A stretch of 64,000 nt of DNA, taken from assembly GCF_029633915.1 (NCBI RefSeq), contig NZ_CP091092.1, positions 2,294,001-2,358,000 of the forward strand, read 5' to 3'. The translations under genes and the position numbers were made by a program. Shown here piece after piece: positions 7,774 to 16,819 of the stretch (within the stretch, counting starts at the first letter, position 1; each line of letters begins with the position of its first letter). The notes under the pieces were generated by a model. That model had not been told where the DNA came from and did not search any database. It saw only the letters and a list, made by a program, of their open reading frames with translations. Origin of the DNA: Methanomicrobium antiquum (GTDB taxonomy: Archaea > Halobacteriota > Methanomicrobia > Methanomicrobiales > Methanomicrobiaceae).

Positions 7774-7794
7774 TTCAACAGAACCTGACGGTTT
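7774..7794 (-). promoter_or_regulatory. Shared 5'-region motif, copy A
   Basis: On the minus strand AAACCGTCAGGTTCTG then TTGAA, directly before the ATG at 7773. It contains the inverted pair AACC-GTCA-GGTT. It differs by one base in 21 from the copy at 30184-30204. Both copies lie about 20-35 nt after a TATA-like box, at or just after the likely transcription start, a position typical of archaeal repressor operators. Role is inference. Confidence 0.45.
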
Positions 7795-8150
7795 ATTGAT
7801 ATTTTATCCGGGATATACTTATATTTGTGCATATCTGTCGCAGATGGAATAATTTGCTTTTTTGATACAAATGATATAATAAACATTTAAGCTGCCGGCG
7901 TCACATCAGGACAGGTGCACCGGCACTCCCACAAAAAAAGCAGACAGCAGCCCGAATCAATGCAAAAAGTTCAAAGGTCATGACATGCAGGATTTTGGTT
8001 GTCAGAGACGCACTGCCAAAAAAAAAGTGCCTCTTCTTAAAATGTAAACAAAAACTAATTAACTCTGCAAATAAATCGCTTAATTTAATTATATCCAGAT
8101 TAAAATCTATCATTATAAACCTTCATTGGTTAACTTTTTGGAGTTTTGAA
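7795..8150. other. Intergenic region before ABC binding protein
   Basis: No gene supported. The first 40 bases belong to the promoter of the leftward 71-aa gene. An in-frame extension of the binding-protein ORF back to 7980 (no plausible signal peptide there) and an opposing 70-codon frame are both judged spurious. A TATA-like taatttaattatatcc lies near 8082-8098. Confidence 0.55.
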
Positions 8151-9236
8151 ATGGAAAAATTAATGAAATACAGTATTATTGCAATAGCAGCAGTTTTGGT
8201 TCTTGCCGCAGGAATGGCTTTAATGACGCCATTCTCACAAACCGGCGAAGAGAAAAATTTTGAAACTGAAACAATAACCGACATGGCAGGACGAAATGTA
8301 ACTGTGCCTGTGCAGATAAACAAAGTTATCGGCACAGCACCGCCGTCAACCATGCTGATTTACATGATAGCACCTGACAAACTGCTGGCCTGGAATTCAA
8401 ACCTTTATGAAAGCTCTAAAAAATACATCCCTGAAAGTTACAGGAATCTTCCTGTTGCCGGCGGATGGTTTGGAAAAGAGAGCGGAAATTATGAAAACTT
8501 CATCTCAAAAAATCCGGATATAGTAATAGAGGGTTTTACAACCAGCAAAGACTTCATATCAGGAATTAATGAGCGCCAGAGTATGCTTGGAACAATTCCG
8601 GTCGTTGCCGTTGATAATTCAGTCAATGCAAAAGATTACGCCCCGGCAATAGAATTTGCAGGAAAAATTCTTGGGGAAGAGAAAAAGGCCGGCGAACTGA
8701 TAAATTTCTATCAAAAATACTTAAATCTTGTAACAGAAAGGGTAGCAGAAATCCCCGAAGATGAGAAAGTAACAGTCTATTACGCAGAAGGGCCTGAAGG
8801 AATATTTACAGATCCAAAAGGATCACAGCATTCACAGCTAATTGAGATATGCGGCGGAAAAAACATCGCTGATTGCAAAATATCCCCGGGGTACGGGCAG
8901 ACAGAAGTTTCAATCGAACAGATTATCTCATGGAATCCTGAAGTGATAATTGTTGGAGATATGACCTTTTATTCAGAAATATTTGAAAATCCACTCTGGA
9001 AAGAGATAAAAGCCGTAAAAAATAAAAGAGTATATCCTGTGCCAGTTACTGCCTTTTCATGGTTTGACAGGCCACCCGGAGTCAACCAGATAATTGGAAT
9101 CCCTTGGACTGCCAAAATGCTATATCCTGAAAAATTTGAGGATATTGACATGACATCGATAACAAAAGATTATCATGAACAGTTTTATCACATAAGCTTA
9201 ACTGACGATGAAGTAGCAGAAATTCTAAACACCTGA
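8151..9236 (+). CDS. ABC transporter substrate-binding protein (iron/cobalamin type)
   Basis: 361 residues from ATG 8151, chosen because GGAG lies 7 nt upstream and a signal segment (KYSIIAIAAVLVLAAGMAL) follows at once. The mature part starts with TITDMAGRNVTVPVQINKVIG, the signature of periplasmic-binding-protein family 2 used for ferric siderophores, haem and cobalamin; it has the SIEQIISWNPEVIIVGD and ERVAEIPEDEKVTVYY elements too. It should capture the ligand outside the cell for the FecCD/FepC-type permease and ATPase encoded convergently at 9970-11843. The methyltransferase gene follows 28 nt later. Confidence 0.88.
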   Translation: MEKLMKYSIIAIAAVLVLAAGMALMTPFSQTGEEKNFETETITDMAGRNVTVPVQINKVIGTAPPSTMLIYMIAPDKLLAWNSNLYESSKKYIPESYRNLPVAGGWFGKESGNYENFISKNPDIVIEGFTTSKDFISGINERQSMLGTIPVVAVDNSVNAKDYAPAIEFAGKILGEEKKAGELINFYQKYLNLVTERVAEIPEDEKVTVYYAEGPEGIFTDPKGSQHSQLIEICGGKNIADCKISPGYGQTEVSIEQIISWNPEVIIVGDMTFYSEIFENPLWKEIKAVKNKRVYPVPVTAFSWFDRPPGVNQIIGIPWTAKMLYPEKFEDIDMTSITKDYHEQFYHISLTDDEVAEILNT

Positions 9237-9264
9237 GAAGATTTCAAGGTCAGTAAAGATTAAA

Positions 9265-9918
9265 ATGGAAGAAAAAACAGTATTTGACAAAAAAAGTGCA
9301 GAGGAAATGGATGAAATCTCCAAAACACTTTTTGCCCCGATATATCCTGTAATCGCTGATAATATCATAAAAACCAGTGGAATTAAAGAAGGAGTCTGCA
9401 TAGATTTGGGAAGCGGACAAGGCTCTTTGGCAATTTCAATTGCAAAAAAAACTGATCTTTTTGTGTATGCCTATGATTTTTCAGGAGATGCAATTGAGAT
9501 AGCACAAAGAAATATAAAAAATTGTAATCTTAGCAGTCAGATTAAAACAGTTGAGGGCGATGTTCATAATATTTTATTTGAAAACTGCTTTGCAGACCTG
9601 ATTGTAAGCCGCGGTTCGATGTTTTTCTGGGATAAACCTAATTTGGCATTCAAAGAGATTAACCGGATTTTAAAACCGGGTGGTATGGCATATGTCGGCG
9701 GCGGATTTGGAAATAAAGAGCTTCGGGATGATATTGTAAACAAAATGATTATAAAAGATCCAAAATGGGAAGAGAAATACAAAAGAAACATGTCAGAAGA
9801 GAAGAGAAAAATTTTTGCAGAAGCATCCTCTGGTCTTCAGAACTCAAAGACGGAAATAATCAATGATGATTCGGGTTTTTGGATTGTCATTAAAAAAAAT
9901 ACTCTGATGACTATGTGA
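9265..9918 (+). CDS. Class I SAM-dependent methyltransferase
   Basis: 217 residues. Motif I is CIDLGSGQGSLAISIA (about 49-64), motif II VYAYDFSGDAIEIA, motif III DVHNILFENCFADLIVS, post-motif LKPGGMAYVGGGFG. Likely a small-molecule methyltransferase. It follows the binding protein gene in the same direction and may modify a metal-related cofactor or metallophore; that is inference from context. Length is usual for the family. ATG 9265. Confidence 0.85.
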   Translation: MEEKTVFDKKSAEEMDEISKTLFAPIYPVIADNIIKTSGIKEGVCIDLGSGQGSLAISIAKKTDLFVYAYDFSGDAIEIAQRNIKNCNLSSQIKTVEGDVHNILFENCFADLIVSRGSMFFWDKPNLAFKEINRILKPGGMAYVGGGFGNKELRDDIVNKMIIKDPKWEEKYKRNMSEEKRKIFAEASSGLQNSKTEIINDDSGFWIVIKKNTLMTM

Positions 9919-9969
9919 AAATGCCTAAAAAAGATATTTGAAAAAAAAATGAAAAACCAATATATAGCT

Positions 9970-10752
9970 CTAAAATGATATTGGAACACACACATCTCTT
10001 TTTGCGTCTTTTACATGGCTTATTGAAACATCTATTCCATAGGCCTCCTTTAAATTTTCTCTTGTAATAACATCTCCTGCATCTCCCTGTGCAATGAACC
10101 TTTTATTCTGCATTATTGCAACTTTGCTCGACAGCATAAATGCATGATCCGGAAAATGCGTACTCATTACAATTGCAATTCCTTCCTTTGAGAGTTTTTC
10201 AATTGCACATAAAACTTTTAGCTGATTTCCAAAATCAAGATGTGATGTGGGCTCATCTAAGATGAGAACTTTAGCTTCCTGGGCAAGTGCACGTGCAAGC
10301 ATAAGCATCTGCCTTTCACCGCCGCTTATTTCATTAATTGGCCTTTCTATCAGGTATTCTGCACCTATTTTCTCTATTGCTTTTTCAGCAATTTTAAAAT
10401 CCTTCTCCCCCGGAGAATCCAGAAATGAAAGATGTGGTGAGCGCCCCATTGTAACAAAATCAAGTGCGGTGAATGGAAAAACAGTCTGGTGTCCCTGTGG
10501 AACATATCCTATTATTTTTGCCAGACTTTTTGCTGACATTGAACTTATGTCCCTGTCCATGATTTTTACAGTTCCTGAATTTACAGAGTACAGATTAATC
10601 AGGCATTTTATCAATGTGGATTTTCCTATCCCGTTTTTTCCGATTATTGACATAATCTCCCCTTGATTTACGCAAAAAGATATGTCCTCAAAGATTTGTC
10701 TTTTGCCATCATATGAAAATGATATATCATTAATATCTAAAATCAAAACCAT
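9970..10752 (-). CDS. ABC transporter ATPase, FepC/BtuD type
   Basis: 260 residues with Walker A GKNGIGKSTL, Q-loop YVPQGHQ, signature ISGGERQ, Walker B VLILDEPTSHLD and switch His in STHFPDH. Drives import through the FecCD-like permease whose gene overlaps it by 10 nt upstream (10743-10752). Together with the binding protein at 8151 it makes a complete type II importer, most likely for ferric siderophore, haem or cobamide. The binding-protein gene lies convergent, so the transporter is split over two transcripts. Confidence 0.92.
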   Translation of the reverse strand: MVLILDINDISFSYDGKRQIFEDISFCVNQGEIMSIIGKNGIGKSTLIKCLINLYSVNSGTVKIMDRDISSMSAKSLAKIIGYVPQGHQTVFPFTALDFVTMGRSPHLSFLDSPGEKDFKIAEKAIEKIGAEYLIERPINEISGGERQMLMLARALAQEAKVLILDEPTSHLDFGNQLKVLCAIEKLSKEGIAIVMSTHFPDHAFMLSSKVAIMQNKRFIAQGDAGDVITRENLKEAYGIDVSISHVKDAKRDVCVPISF

Positions 10753-11843
10753 CCCACCTTTTTTCTTGTAAGAAGATATGCAAAGAACGGAGCACCAATA
10801 AGTGCTGTTAGAATTCCAAGCGGAATTTCAGTTGCGATAAGAGTCCTTGAGATGTCATCAACAATTAAAAGATATGAGGCGCCAAGAAGTGCTGATGCAG
10901 GAATCAGTCGCTTAAAATCAGGACCTACAAGCATTCTTGCAATATGCGGTATTACAAGTCCGACCCACCCGATAATTCCGGAAATGCATACACAGGAGGC
11001 TGTAATTACTGTTGCACAGATTATAATTATCCGGGCCATGTTTTTTGTATCAATTCCAAGCGCTCTTGCCTCTTCATCACCGACTGAAAGGATGTTTATT
11101 CTCCATCTGACAATGTAAATAATGAATCCGGAGATAATAATCAGAGGTGCAACTGAAATAAGATCAGGTATTGTAACCGATGAAAGACTTCCCATCAGCC
11201 AGAATACAATTGCAGGCAGAGTGTCATAAGGATCCGCCACATATTTTAACATCGACAAAAGAGCTGAAAAAAGCGCTCCTACTACTATTCCTGACAAAAC
11301 AAGAACGAGTGTTCCTGCTCCTTTATATGCCCTGCTGATAATGCATGTTATAAGAACAGCAAAAATTCCCAATATAAATGCCAGAATCTGAATGATAAAG
11401 GGGTTTCCAGAAAGAAGTATTGCAAGTGCCGCACCAAAACCTGCTCCTGATGCAACACCCAGTATGTCAGGTGAGACAAGCGGATTTCTAAAAAGTCCCT
11501 GATAAGAGGCGCCTGCTATTGAAAGACCTCCGCCTATTAACATGGCGGCAATAATTCGGGGGAGTCTTATCTGAAATATAACAGTTTCATTAATTGAGTT
11601 CCATGTATGCTCAACCGGAATAAAAGGAAAGACTGACAATAATATTTTAATCCCTTCTGCCGGGTCAATCATATACCTTCCCAAAAAAAGGGATATGAAA
11701 AATAAAATTACAGGCGTTAGGTATATCAGCAGTTTTTTTATGATCTCTTTTTTTTCTGAATCAATTTTATAACCCTTTGTCAAAAAGAGATTACACAGAT
11801 ATTTTATACCTGATTTGTCTGTTATATCCTCATTGCTTTCCAT
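10743..11843 (-). CDS. ABC transporter permease, FecCD family
   Basis: 366 residues, about 10 membrane helices, preceded by an unusual 35-residue cytoplasmic N-terminus. Typical FecCD markers: RLPRIIAAMLIGGGLSIAGASYQGLFRNPLVSPDILGVASGAGFGA in the first half (residues about 95-140), GIIGWVGLVIPHIARMLVGPDFKRLIP and GEIPLGILTALIGAPFFAYLL-like elements near the end. First gene of the transport operon; followed by its ATPase with a 10-nt overlap. ATG 11843. Confidence 0.92.
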   Translation of the reverse strand: MESNEDITDKSGIKYLCNLFLTKGYKIDSEKKEIIKKLLIYLTPVILFFISLFLGRYMIDPAEGIKILLSVFPFIPVEHTWNSINETVIFQIRLPRIIAAMLIGGGLSIAGASYQGLFRNPLVSPDILGVASGAGFGAALAILLSGNPFIIQILAFILGIFAVLITCIISRAYKGAGTLVLVLSGIVVGALFSALLSMLKYVADPYDTLPAIVFWLMGSLSSVTIPDLISVAPLIIISGFIIYIVRWRINILSVGDEEARALGIDTKNMARIIIICATVITASCVCISGIIGWVGLVIPHIARMLVGPDFKRLIPASALLGASYLLIVDDISRTLIATEIPLGILTALIGAPFFAYLLTRKKVGWF

Positions 11844-11858
11844 AATTCACCTGTAATG

Positions 11859-11871
11859 ATTGTTAAACAAT
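11859..11871. promoter_or_regulatory. Palindrome upstream of ABC permease
   Basis: ATTGTT-A-AACAAT, a perfect 13-bp odd palindrome 15 nt before the permease ATG. Candidate operator for a metal-responsive repressor; not tested against any known box. Confidence 0.35.
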
Positions 11872-11960
11872 TATGTTCTGCAAATTTGCTATAAAAATCA
11901 AAATTCCTGACAGACTTATCAGGATTTTTGTGTGATGAAAAAAGCTCATCATGTGCGTTT

Positions 11961-12030
11961 TACATGAAAGTTACTTCGTAACTTACATGAAACCGGTGCA
12001 TGAAAAATTTGTTTCATGAACTCTTTTTTT
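11961..12030 (-). repeat. Dispersed palindromic element, copy 2
   Basis: Minus orientation: TACATGAAAGTTACTTCGTAACTTACATG carries the AAGTTAC-GAA-GTAACTT hairpin, followed by GCATGAAA...TTTCATGAAC, the second hairpin in diverged form. Confidence 0.8.
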
Positions 12031-12305
12031 TTGAACAGACCCCCGGGCAAACACAGACTGCACATATTTGTAAATTTTCAATAATTGCATCCATAATTTT
12101 AAATGCAGACATACATCCTGTCTATCTATATTTGCGCCTGGTATGATATTTAATTTTGGTCTGAAGTTAATTAAATTAAATTAACCAATAGCATTCAGAG
12201 CTAACTATTTCAAAACAGTGTTTTCAAAATTTAGAAAGATAGATGAATCAGAAAAAAGCTAAAGTAAAGAGTCTTTGCAGAGTGCATCAGATTATTGGAA
12301 TATAT

Positions 12306-12400
12306 GCATGAAAATCAGATTCTGATTTACATGAAAATGAAAGTAACTTCGTAACTAACATGAAAAGTTGAATGAAACATTAGTGTCATGAATTTTTTTA
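12306..12400 (-). repeat. Dispersed palindromic element, copy 3 (with extra hairpin)
   Basis: Begins with a 27-bp near-perfect palindrome (12307-12333) built on CATGaAAATCAGA-T-TCTGATTTaCATG, then the usual AGTTAC-GAA-GTAACTT core in minus orientation (gtaacttcgtaac), then a diverged ATGAAACATTAGTGTCATG hairpin. Confidence 0.75.
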
Positions 12401-12449
12401 ATGAAGGTCGTCATTACTTTGTAAAATAATATTATTTCAGACATTAAAT

Positions 12450-13886
12450 TTAAGAAAAACCCTTATCAAGCGTCATCTGGCTCTCCACATTAAGGCCGGT
12501 GACATAAACTGTGCTTCCCTCACGCTGATATTTATCTATAACTCTGGCAATTGCCTCAACTGCAGACTGATCCCAGATATGTGAATTTTTAAAATCAATC
12601 TCAATTTTTTTGGGATCATTTTTGTAATCGAATAGCTCTATAAACTCCGACATCGTTCCAAAGAAGAGCTGACCCTTTACAGTATATATCTTAACTCCGT
12701 CATCTCTTACAATGCCGGATACTGATATGACAGACATTCTGTAAACAAGAACAAGGGCGGCTACAATAACGCCTGCAATTACGCCCTTTGCAAGATCGTG
12801 TGTATAAACAACGATTGCGATTGTCAAAAACATGACAAAGGCATCACTTTTAGGAATTTTAGAGATATTTTTCAAAGACTGCCATTCAAAAGTTCCAATG
12901 GCAACCATTATCATAACACCTACAAGTGCAGCCATCGGAATTTGTGCCACAAGATCGCCTAAAACGATTATGAGAAACATCAGAAACAGCCCTGCAACCA
13001 TGGAAGAAAGCCTGCCCCTTCCTCCTGAGGTTACATTAATAACAGACTGTCCAATCATCGCACAGCCGGCCATCCCGCCGAAAAAACCTGTGATGAAATT
13101 GGCAATGCCCTGCCCTTTAACTTCCCTGTCTTTATCGCTTTTTGTCTCTGTCATCTCATCAATAATTGATGCTGTTAATAAAGACTCCAAAATTCCGACA
13201 ATGACAAGTGTTATAGAATACGGAAGGATTATAAGCAGTGTTTCGATGTTTAAAGGAACAACCGGGAGGTGAAATACCGGAAGGGATTTTGTAATTGAAC
13301 CCAAATCCCCGACAGTCATAATATCAAGACCGGCTGAGATTGCAACCGCTGTCATTACAGCTATTGCGACAAGTGCCGCAGGAATCGCTTTTGTGTATCT
13401 TGGCAGAAACCAGATTATCCCGATAGTTGCCGCCGCCATCACATATACTGCCGGTGGCACATTAATCAAAAACGGAAGCTGTGTTAAAAAGATAAGAATT
13501 GCAAGTGAGTTTACAAATCCAAGCACAACAGAATATGGAATAAAGGATATAAACCGCCCGACCTTTAAAAACCCCAGAATGAGCTGAATTAAACCTGTAA
13601 GAACTGTAGCAGCAAAAAGATATTCGATTCCGAAATCCCTGACCAGAACAACCATCACAAGGGCCATCGAACCTGTAGCAGCAGAGATCATCCCCGGTCT
13701 TCCTCCGGCTATTGATATAATCACTGCAATGCAAAAAGAGGCGTAAAGGCCGACCATTGGATCGACGCCGACGATGATTGAAAAAGCGATTGCCTCAGGA
13801 ATGAGCGCTAATGCAACCGTAATTCCGGCAAGTGTGTCGCCTTTTATGTTTGAGAACCATTCCTCTTTTATCTCCTGCGCGTTCAT
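12450..13886 (-). CDS. SulP family anion permease with STAS domain
   Basis: 478 residues. N-terminal part has about 10-12 helices with SulP markers [35 protein letters not shown] and [23 protein letters not shown]; residues about 395-475 form a STAS domain ([27 protein letters not shown]). SulP proteins move sulfate, bicarbonate or other anions with H+ or Na+. The short STAS and the archaeal setting do not settle the substrate. It is monocistronic. ATG 13886. Confidence 0.9.
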   Translation of the reverse strand: MNAQEIKEEWFSNIKGDTLAGITVALALIPEAIAFSIIVGVDPMVGLYASFCIAVIISIAGGRPGMISAATGSMALVMVVLVRDFGIEYLFAATVLTGLIQLILGFLKVGRFISFIPYSVVLGFVNSLAILIFLTQLPFLINVPPAVYVMAAATIGIIWFLPRYTKAIPAALVAIAVMTAVAISAGLDIMTVGDLGSITKSLPVFHLPVVPLNIETLLIILPYSITLVIVGILESLLTASIIDEMTETKSDKDREVKGQGIANFITGFFGGMAGCAMIGQSVINVTSGGRGRLSSMVAGLFLMFLIIVLGDLVAQIPMAALVGVMIMVAIGTFEWQSLKNISKIPKSDAFVMFLTIAIVVYTHDLAKGVIAGVIVAALVLVYRMSVISVSGIVRDDGVKIYTVKGQLFFGTMSEFIELFDYKNDPKKIEIDFKNSHIWDQSAVEAIARVIDKYQREGSTVYVTGLNVESQMTLDKGFS

Positions 13887-14285
13887 GAAAAAAATCTCTC
13901 TTCGATAATATTGATAAATTTCAGGTTTTTTTTATACTTTGCCGGACAATTTGATTTTGTATTATATAATATATATTGCCGGTGTTATCAGCAGTTTATT
14001 TGAAAAACACAAGAAAAACCTAATTTTATTGTTTCTTTCAGGCTGACAATTGTGATATTATTATTCGCAGTAAAAACTCATAATTATATCCTGATTGTAG
14101 TATCCTGATCTAAAAAACAAATACCTGAAAATTATTTATACATTATAGATTAATTAAGAACAGTTCGTAATACTTCCGAAAAAAAGTAAGGAAACAGTTG
14201 CTGTATGCAACTTTTCATATAAGCCTTTATGAAATTATCATTTCATGTGGATTTTTTCGGGCGTTTTTGCCGGAGTTTAGATTTT
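13887..14285. other. Divergent promoter region SulP / usp
   Basis: About 400 bp, no gene. Holds a TATA-like attatataatatatattg (about 13960-13980) and near 14228-14250 a lone palindrome ATGAAATTATCATTTCAT resembling one hairpin of the dispersed element. Confidence 0.55.
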
Positions 14286-14708
14286 ATGTACAAAAAAATT
14301 CTGCTTGCAACTGATGGATCAGAGAATGCAAGACGTGCCGGCAGACAAGCCGCAGGTCTGGCAGAAGAATTGTCCTCAGAGATAATTATAGGATATATAT
14401 TCAGCAGTCCGCCTTCCCAGTCAAAGATGGCAAAAGCAAACTTCGATGTACACTCAATACTAAAAGAGGATGCAAAAAATGCAATTTCTGAGACTATAAA
14501 TCTCTTTGAAGAAAAAAACCTGACATACACGCTTAAGGTTGCAATCGGAGAGCCTGCATCTGAGATATGCGGAATTGCCGAAAAGGAGAATGCAGATCTT
14601 TTAATTATTGGAAGCCGGGGTCTTGGAACAATAAAAGGTGCTGTTATTGGAAGCGTCAGCCACAAAGTTGCACACCAGGCGAAATGTCCGGTGATGATTG
14701 TAAAATAA
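14286..14708 (+). CDS. Universal stress protein (UspA family)
   Basis: 140 residues from ATG 14286; the in-frame ATG at 14229 would add a stretch overlapping a repeat hairpin and lacking family similarity. Start MYKKILLATDGSENARRAG and the C-terminal GSRGLGTIKGAVIGSVS match the ATP-binding Usp pattern G-x2-G-x9-G-(S/T). Cytoplasmic dimer, nucleotide-binding stress protein; specific role unknown. Confidence 0.9.
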   Translation: MYKKILLATDGSENARRAGRQAAGLAEELSSEIIIGYIFSSPPSQSKMAKANFDVHSILKEDAKNAISETINLFEEKNLTYTLKVAIGEPASEICGIAEKENADLLIIGSRGLGTIKGAVIGSVSHKVAHQAKCPVMIVK

Positions 14709-14864
14709 TACTGATAAAGAGATAAAACCGGCAATTAAGTAATACTGAAGCAGAAATAATTAATGCAGAAATCGTAATGATGCTGAAATAAGTTTAATGC
14801 AGAATTTTTAAAAGCACCCGGAAAAATGCCTTTAGAATAATTTAAATTATTTTTAACCTGATTC

Positions 14865-15083
14865 TCAAAACTTTTTCAAACGCTGTTTAAGTTCCCTGTT
14901 AACTGCATCTATCTCTGAAAAAAACGGATCTTCTGCTCCTCGTTTTTCAATTCCAGGTTCTGTTGTAATTATATGAATATCGGGCTCACCGCCGGCCTTT
15001 TTTAGAACTGATAAGTTATATGAGGGGGCGTTATTTGCAGACTCAGCCTCTGAAAACTCGGAGCTCTGCTTCTTTTTTTTCAA
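14865..15083 (-). CDS. Hypothetical protein, 72 aa
   Basis: TTG start at 15083, MKKKKQSSEFSEAE..., then GGEPDIHIITTEPGIEKR and a charged helix EIDAVNRELKQRLKKF. It follows the TSUP gene by 52 nt on the same strand and may be its last cistron. No family recognised. The start is uncertain because of a weak ribosome binding site. Confidence 0.45.
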   Translation of the reverse strand: MKKKKQSSEFSEAESANNAPSYNLSVLKKAGGEPDIHIITTEPGIEKRGAEDPFFSEIDAVNRELKQRLKKF

Positions 15084-15135
15084 TCCGGACTGAAAGAAAT
15101 TTCAAATTATTATTCGTATCCTTTTTAAAAAAAGT

Positions 15136-15966
15136 TTACAGAGGAAGCCCCGGAAATGCAAAGACTCCGATCATCTTAAGCCCCATATAGATCATAACAG
15201 CAATGAAAACATACTTAAGCTGTTTTGCGGGCATTTTGTGTGCCACACAAACCCCGACCCTGGCCATGATTACACCCGGCACTGCAAGAAGCACCCATTG
15301 AAGTAAATTTAAATAACCCAGTGAATATTCAGGGAGTCCGGTAACCGAAAGTCCGTTTATTATATATGCAATTGTCCCGCCAAGAGCAGTAAACGCCATC
15401 AGTGCAGTTGATGTTCCTACTGCCTCATGCATCTTAAAGTGGAGTGCAAGCACCATTATCGGGATTAGAACAACACCTCCGCCGATTCCGATAATTCCTG
15501 ATAAAATACCAATCGGAATACCCCATAAAAGGAATATCATGATGTTGTTTACCGGATTTTCATCCAGTTTTGGTGGTTTGGCGGTGAGCATTCTTATAGC
15601 ACTCAGAAGAATTACAACACCGAAAATAATTTTCAGGTAATTACCAGGGATCAAAGTCGCGAGGTATGCACCAATAAATGCGCCAAAAAATCCGGCAAGA
15701 CCCATCGTAACAGCGGCATTCCACATGACTGCGCCTTTTTTGTTGTGGCCATATGTTCCGGAAAGAGCAGTTGGAAGTACTACTGCAAGATTTGTACCGA
15801 ATGCAACAAGAATAGATATATGAGGATCATAACCCATTGATGTTAAAACCCAGTACTGGACCGGGATCATTATGAAGCATCCGCCAACGCCCAAAAGTCC
15901 GCAACCAAAACCTACAACAATTCCGGTGAGGAGAAGTGCAAGTATGTATATTAATTCCAATTCCAT
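15136..15966 (-). CDS. TSUP (TauE/SafE) family membrane exporter
   Basis: 276 residues, 8 or so helices, in two similar halves each with a glycine-rich GVGGG-type motif: GCGLLGVGGCFIMIPVQ near residue 22 and GIIGIGGGVVLIPIMV near 160. Family members export sulfite, sulfoacetate or related sulfur compounds. A GGAG site precedes the ATG, and a 20-bp palindrome (15982-16001) matching those at the arsR and permease promoters lies 16 nt upstream, so it is probably in the ArsR regulon. Confidence 0.85.
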   Translation of the reverse strand: MELELIYILALLLTGIVVGFGCGLLGVGGCFIMIPVQYWVLTSMGYDPHISILVAFGTNLAVVLPTALSGTYGHNKKGAVMWNAAVTMGLAGFFGAFIGAYLATLIPGNYLKIIFGVVILLSAIRMLTAKPPKLDENPVNNIMIFLLWGIPIGILSGIIGIGGGVVLIPIMVLALHFKMHEAVGTSTALMAFTALGGTIAYIINGLSVTGLPEYSLGYLNLLQWVLLAVPGVIMARVGVCVAHKMPAKQLKYVFIAVMIYMGLKMIGVFAFPGLPL

Positions 15967-15981
15967 AATTTATCTCCACGC

Positions 15982-16001
15982 ATTTCAATTTACATTGAAA
16001 T
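15982..16001. promoter_or_regulatory. ArsR-type operator, site 1 (TSUP promoter)
   Basis: ATTTCAATTTACATTGAAAT, a perfect 8-bp-arm palindrome with 4-nt centre, between a TATA-like aaattaaataac and the ATG at 15966. Confidence 0.65.
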
Positions 16002-16146
16002 AGTACCCTTTAAACAAGCTTAAAGTTATTTAATTTACCATGAAAAAAAGTTCATGAAATCAATGTTTTATGATAGATAAATGAAAAACCAAATATTTTA
16101 ATTAAATATGACCGGATGCCGTTTAATCAAATTCGCCAGAATCGGT

Positions 16147-16506
16147 TTATGGCAGCAGTGCCCTTCCCTTATCAGTCAGACTGTATATTATCCAGTTGCC
16201 CTGCTGTTCTCCAAAAATCAGACCATTCTCCTTTAAAACCGAGAGATGATAGGACAGTTTTGAGTCGGCAATATCCAGAACTGTCCGGATTACACATACA
16301 CAGAGCTGCTGCTTTGAGAGCATCAGGAGAATTTTCATTCTGTTCTGATCGCTAAGAACATGATGCAGGGTGCAGATCTGCCCGATAGTATCTTCATCCG
16401 GCATTTTGCTTACAATTCCGTCAATCCCGCCGGATTTCTGAAGCGAACTCTCTATCTCCGGAGGCAGTCCGTAACTTTTGGCATCTCCTCTTATCTTATC
16501 TGTCAT
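16147..16506 (-). CDS. arsR: ArsR family metalloregulator with CVC motif
   Basis: 119 residues from ATG 16506 (an upstream in-frame TTG at 16530 lies inside the operator and is less likely). wHTH at about 50-110: LSDQNRMKILLMLSKQQLCVCVIRTVLDIADSKLSYHLSVLKENGLI. The CVC in the recognition region is the classic As(III)/Sb(III) ligand set of ArsR, although the usual following Asp is Ile here. Represses until metalloid binds. Four matching 20-bp palindromes at its own promoter and at the two neighbouring transcription units support a local regulon. Target metalloid is inference. Confidence 0.85.
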   Translation of the reverse strand: MTDKIRGDAKSYGLPPEIESSLQKSGGIDGIVSKMPDEDTIGQICTLHHVLSDQNRMKILLMLSKQQLCVCVIRTVLDIADSKLSYHLSVLKENGLIFGEQQGNWIIYSLTDKGRALLP

Positions 16507-16523
16507 AATTTGGTATCCCGGAT

Positions 16524-16543
16524 ATTTCAACTAAATATGAAAT
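16524..16543. promoter_or_regulatory. ArsR-type operator, site 2 (arsR promoter)
   Basis: ATTTCAACTAAATATGAAAT, 6-bp arms, spacing identical to the other sites; 17 nt before the arsR ATG and directly after a TATA-like catatatatcaaa on the minus strand. Suggests autorepression. Confidence 0.6.
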
Positions 16544-16747
16544 ATTTTGATATATATGAATTCCGATGATTCAAAGTCAGGTTTTCTGAAATTGAGATTA
16601 CAGGTGAAAAGCTTATGTATTCATCCGGAGATTAGATGAATCCTTTTTCGGGTTGCTCAATTGGATGGAGCTTTTCTTAGATGAAGGTCTTATGGATAAA
16701 AATTTACTGAACTTTCTCAAAAACTTATACATTAGCATAATATGAGC

Positions 16748-16767
16748 ATTTCAAATGTGGTTGAAAT
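16748..16767. promoter_or_regulatory. ArsR-type operator, site 3 (permease promoter, distal)
   Basis: ATTTCAAATGTGGTTGAAAT, 7-bp arms, 52 bp before site 4. A TATA-like cataatatgag lies just upstream. Confidence 0.6.
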
Positions 16768-16799
16768 GATTAATTATTTATATGGAAAACACCTACAGT

Positions 16800-16819
16800 A
16801 TTTCAAATGAATTTGAAAT
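16800..16819. promoter_or_regulatory. ArsR-type operator, site 4 (permease promoter, proximal)
   Basis: ATTTCAAATGAATTTGAAAT, 8-bp arms. A TATA-like attatttatatgg lies 20-30 bp upstream between sites 3 and 4. Confidence 0.65.

Larger units (their letters stand above)
11844..12449. other. 606-bp intergenic region with two repeat copies
   Basis: Contains an operator-like palindrome (11859-11871), two copies of the dispersed element (11961-12030 and 12306-12400) and AT-rich sequence between. No coding potential that I would support. Confidence 0.7.

Noticed and set aside
7880-7990. Cobalamin riboswitch upstream of the ABC binding protein
   Set aside because: A GC-rich patch (gccggcgtcacatcagg) caught the eye, but I could not find the B12-box or a consistent fold; such riboswitches are also rare in archaea.
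12832-13272. 146-codon ORF opposite the SulP gene
   Set aside because: Antisense shadow of conserved SulP membrane helices; no start signals.
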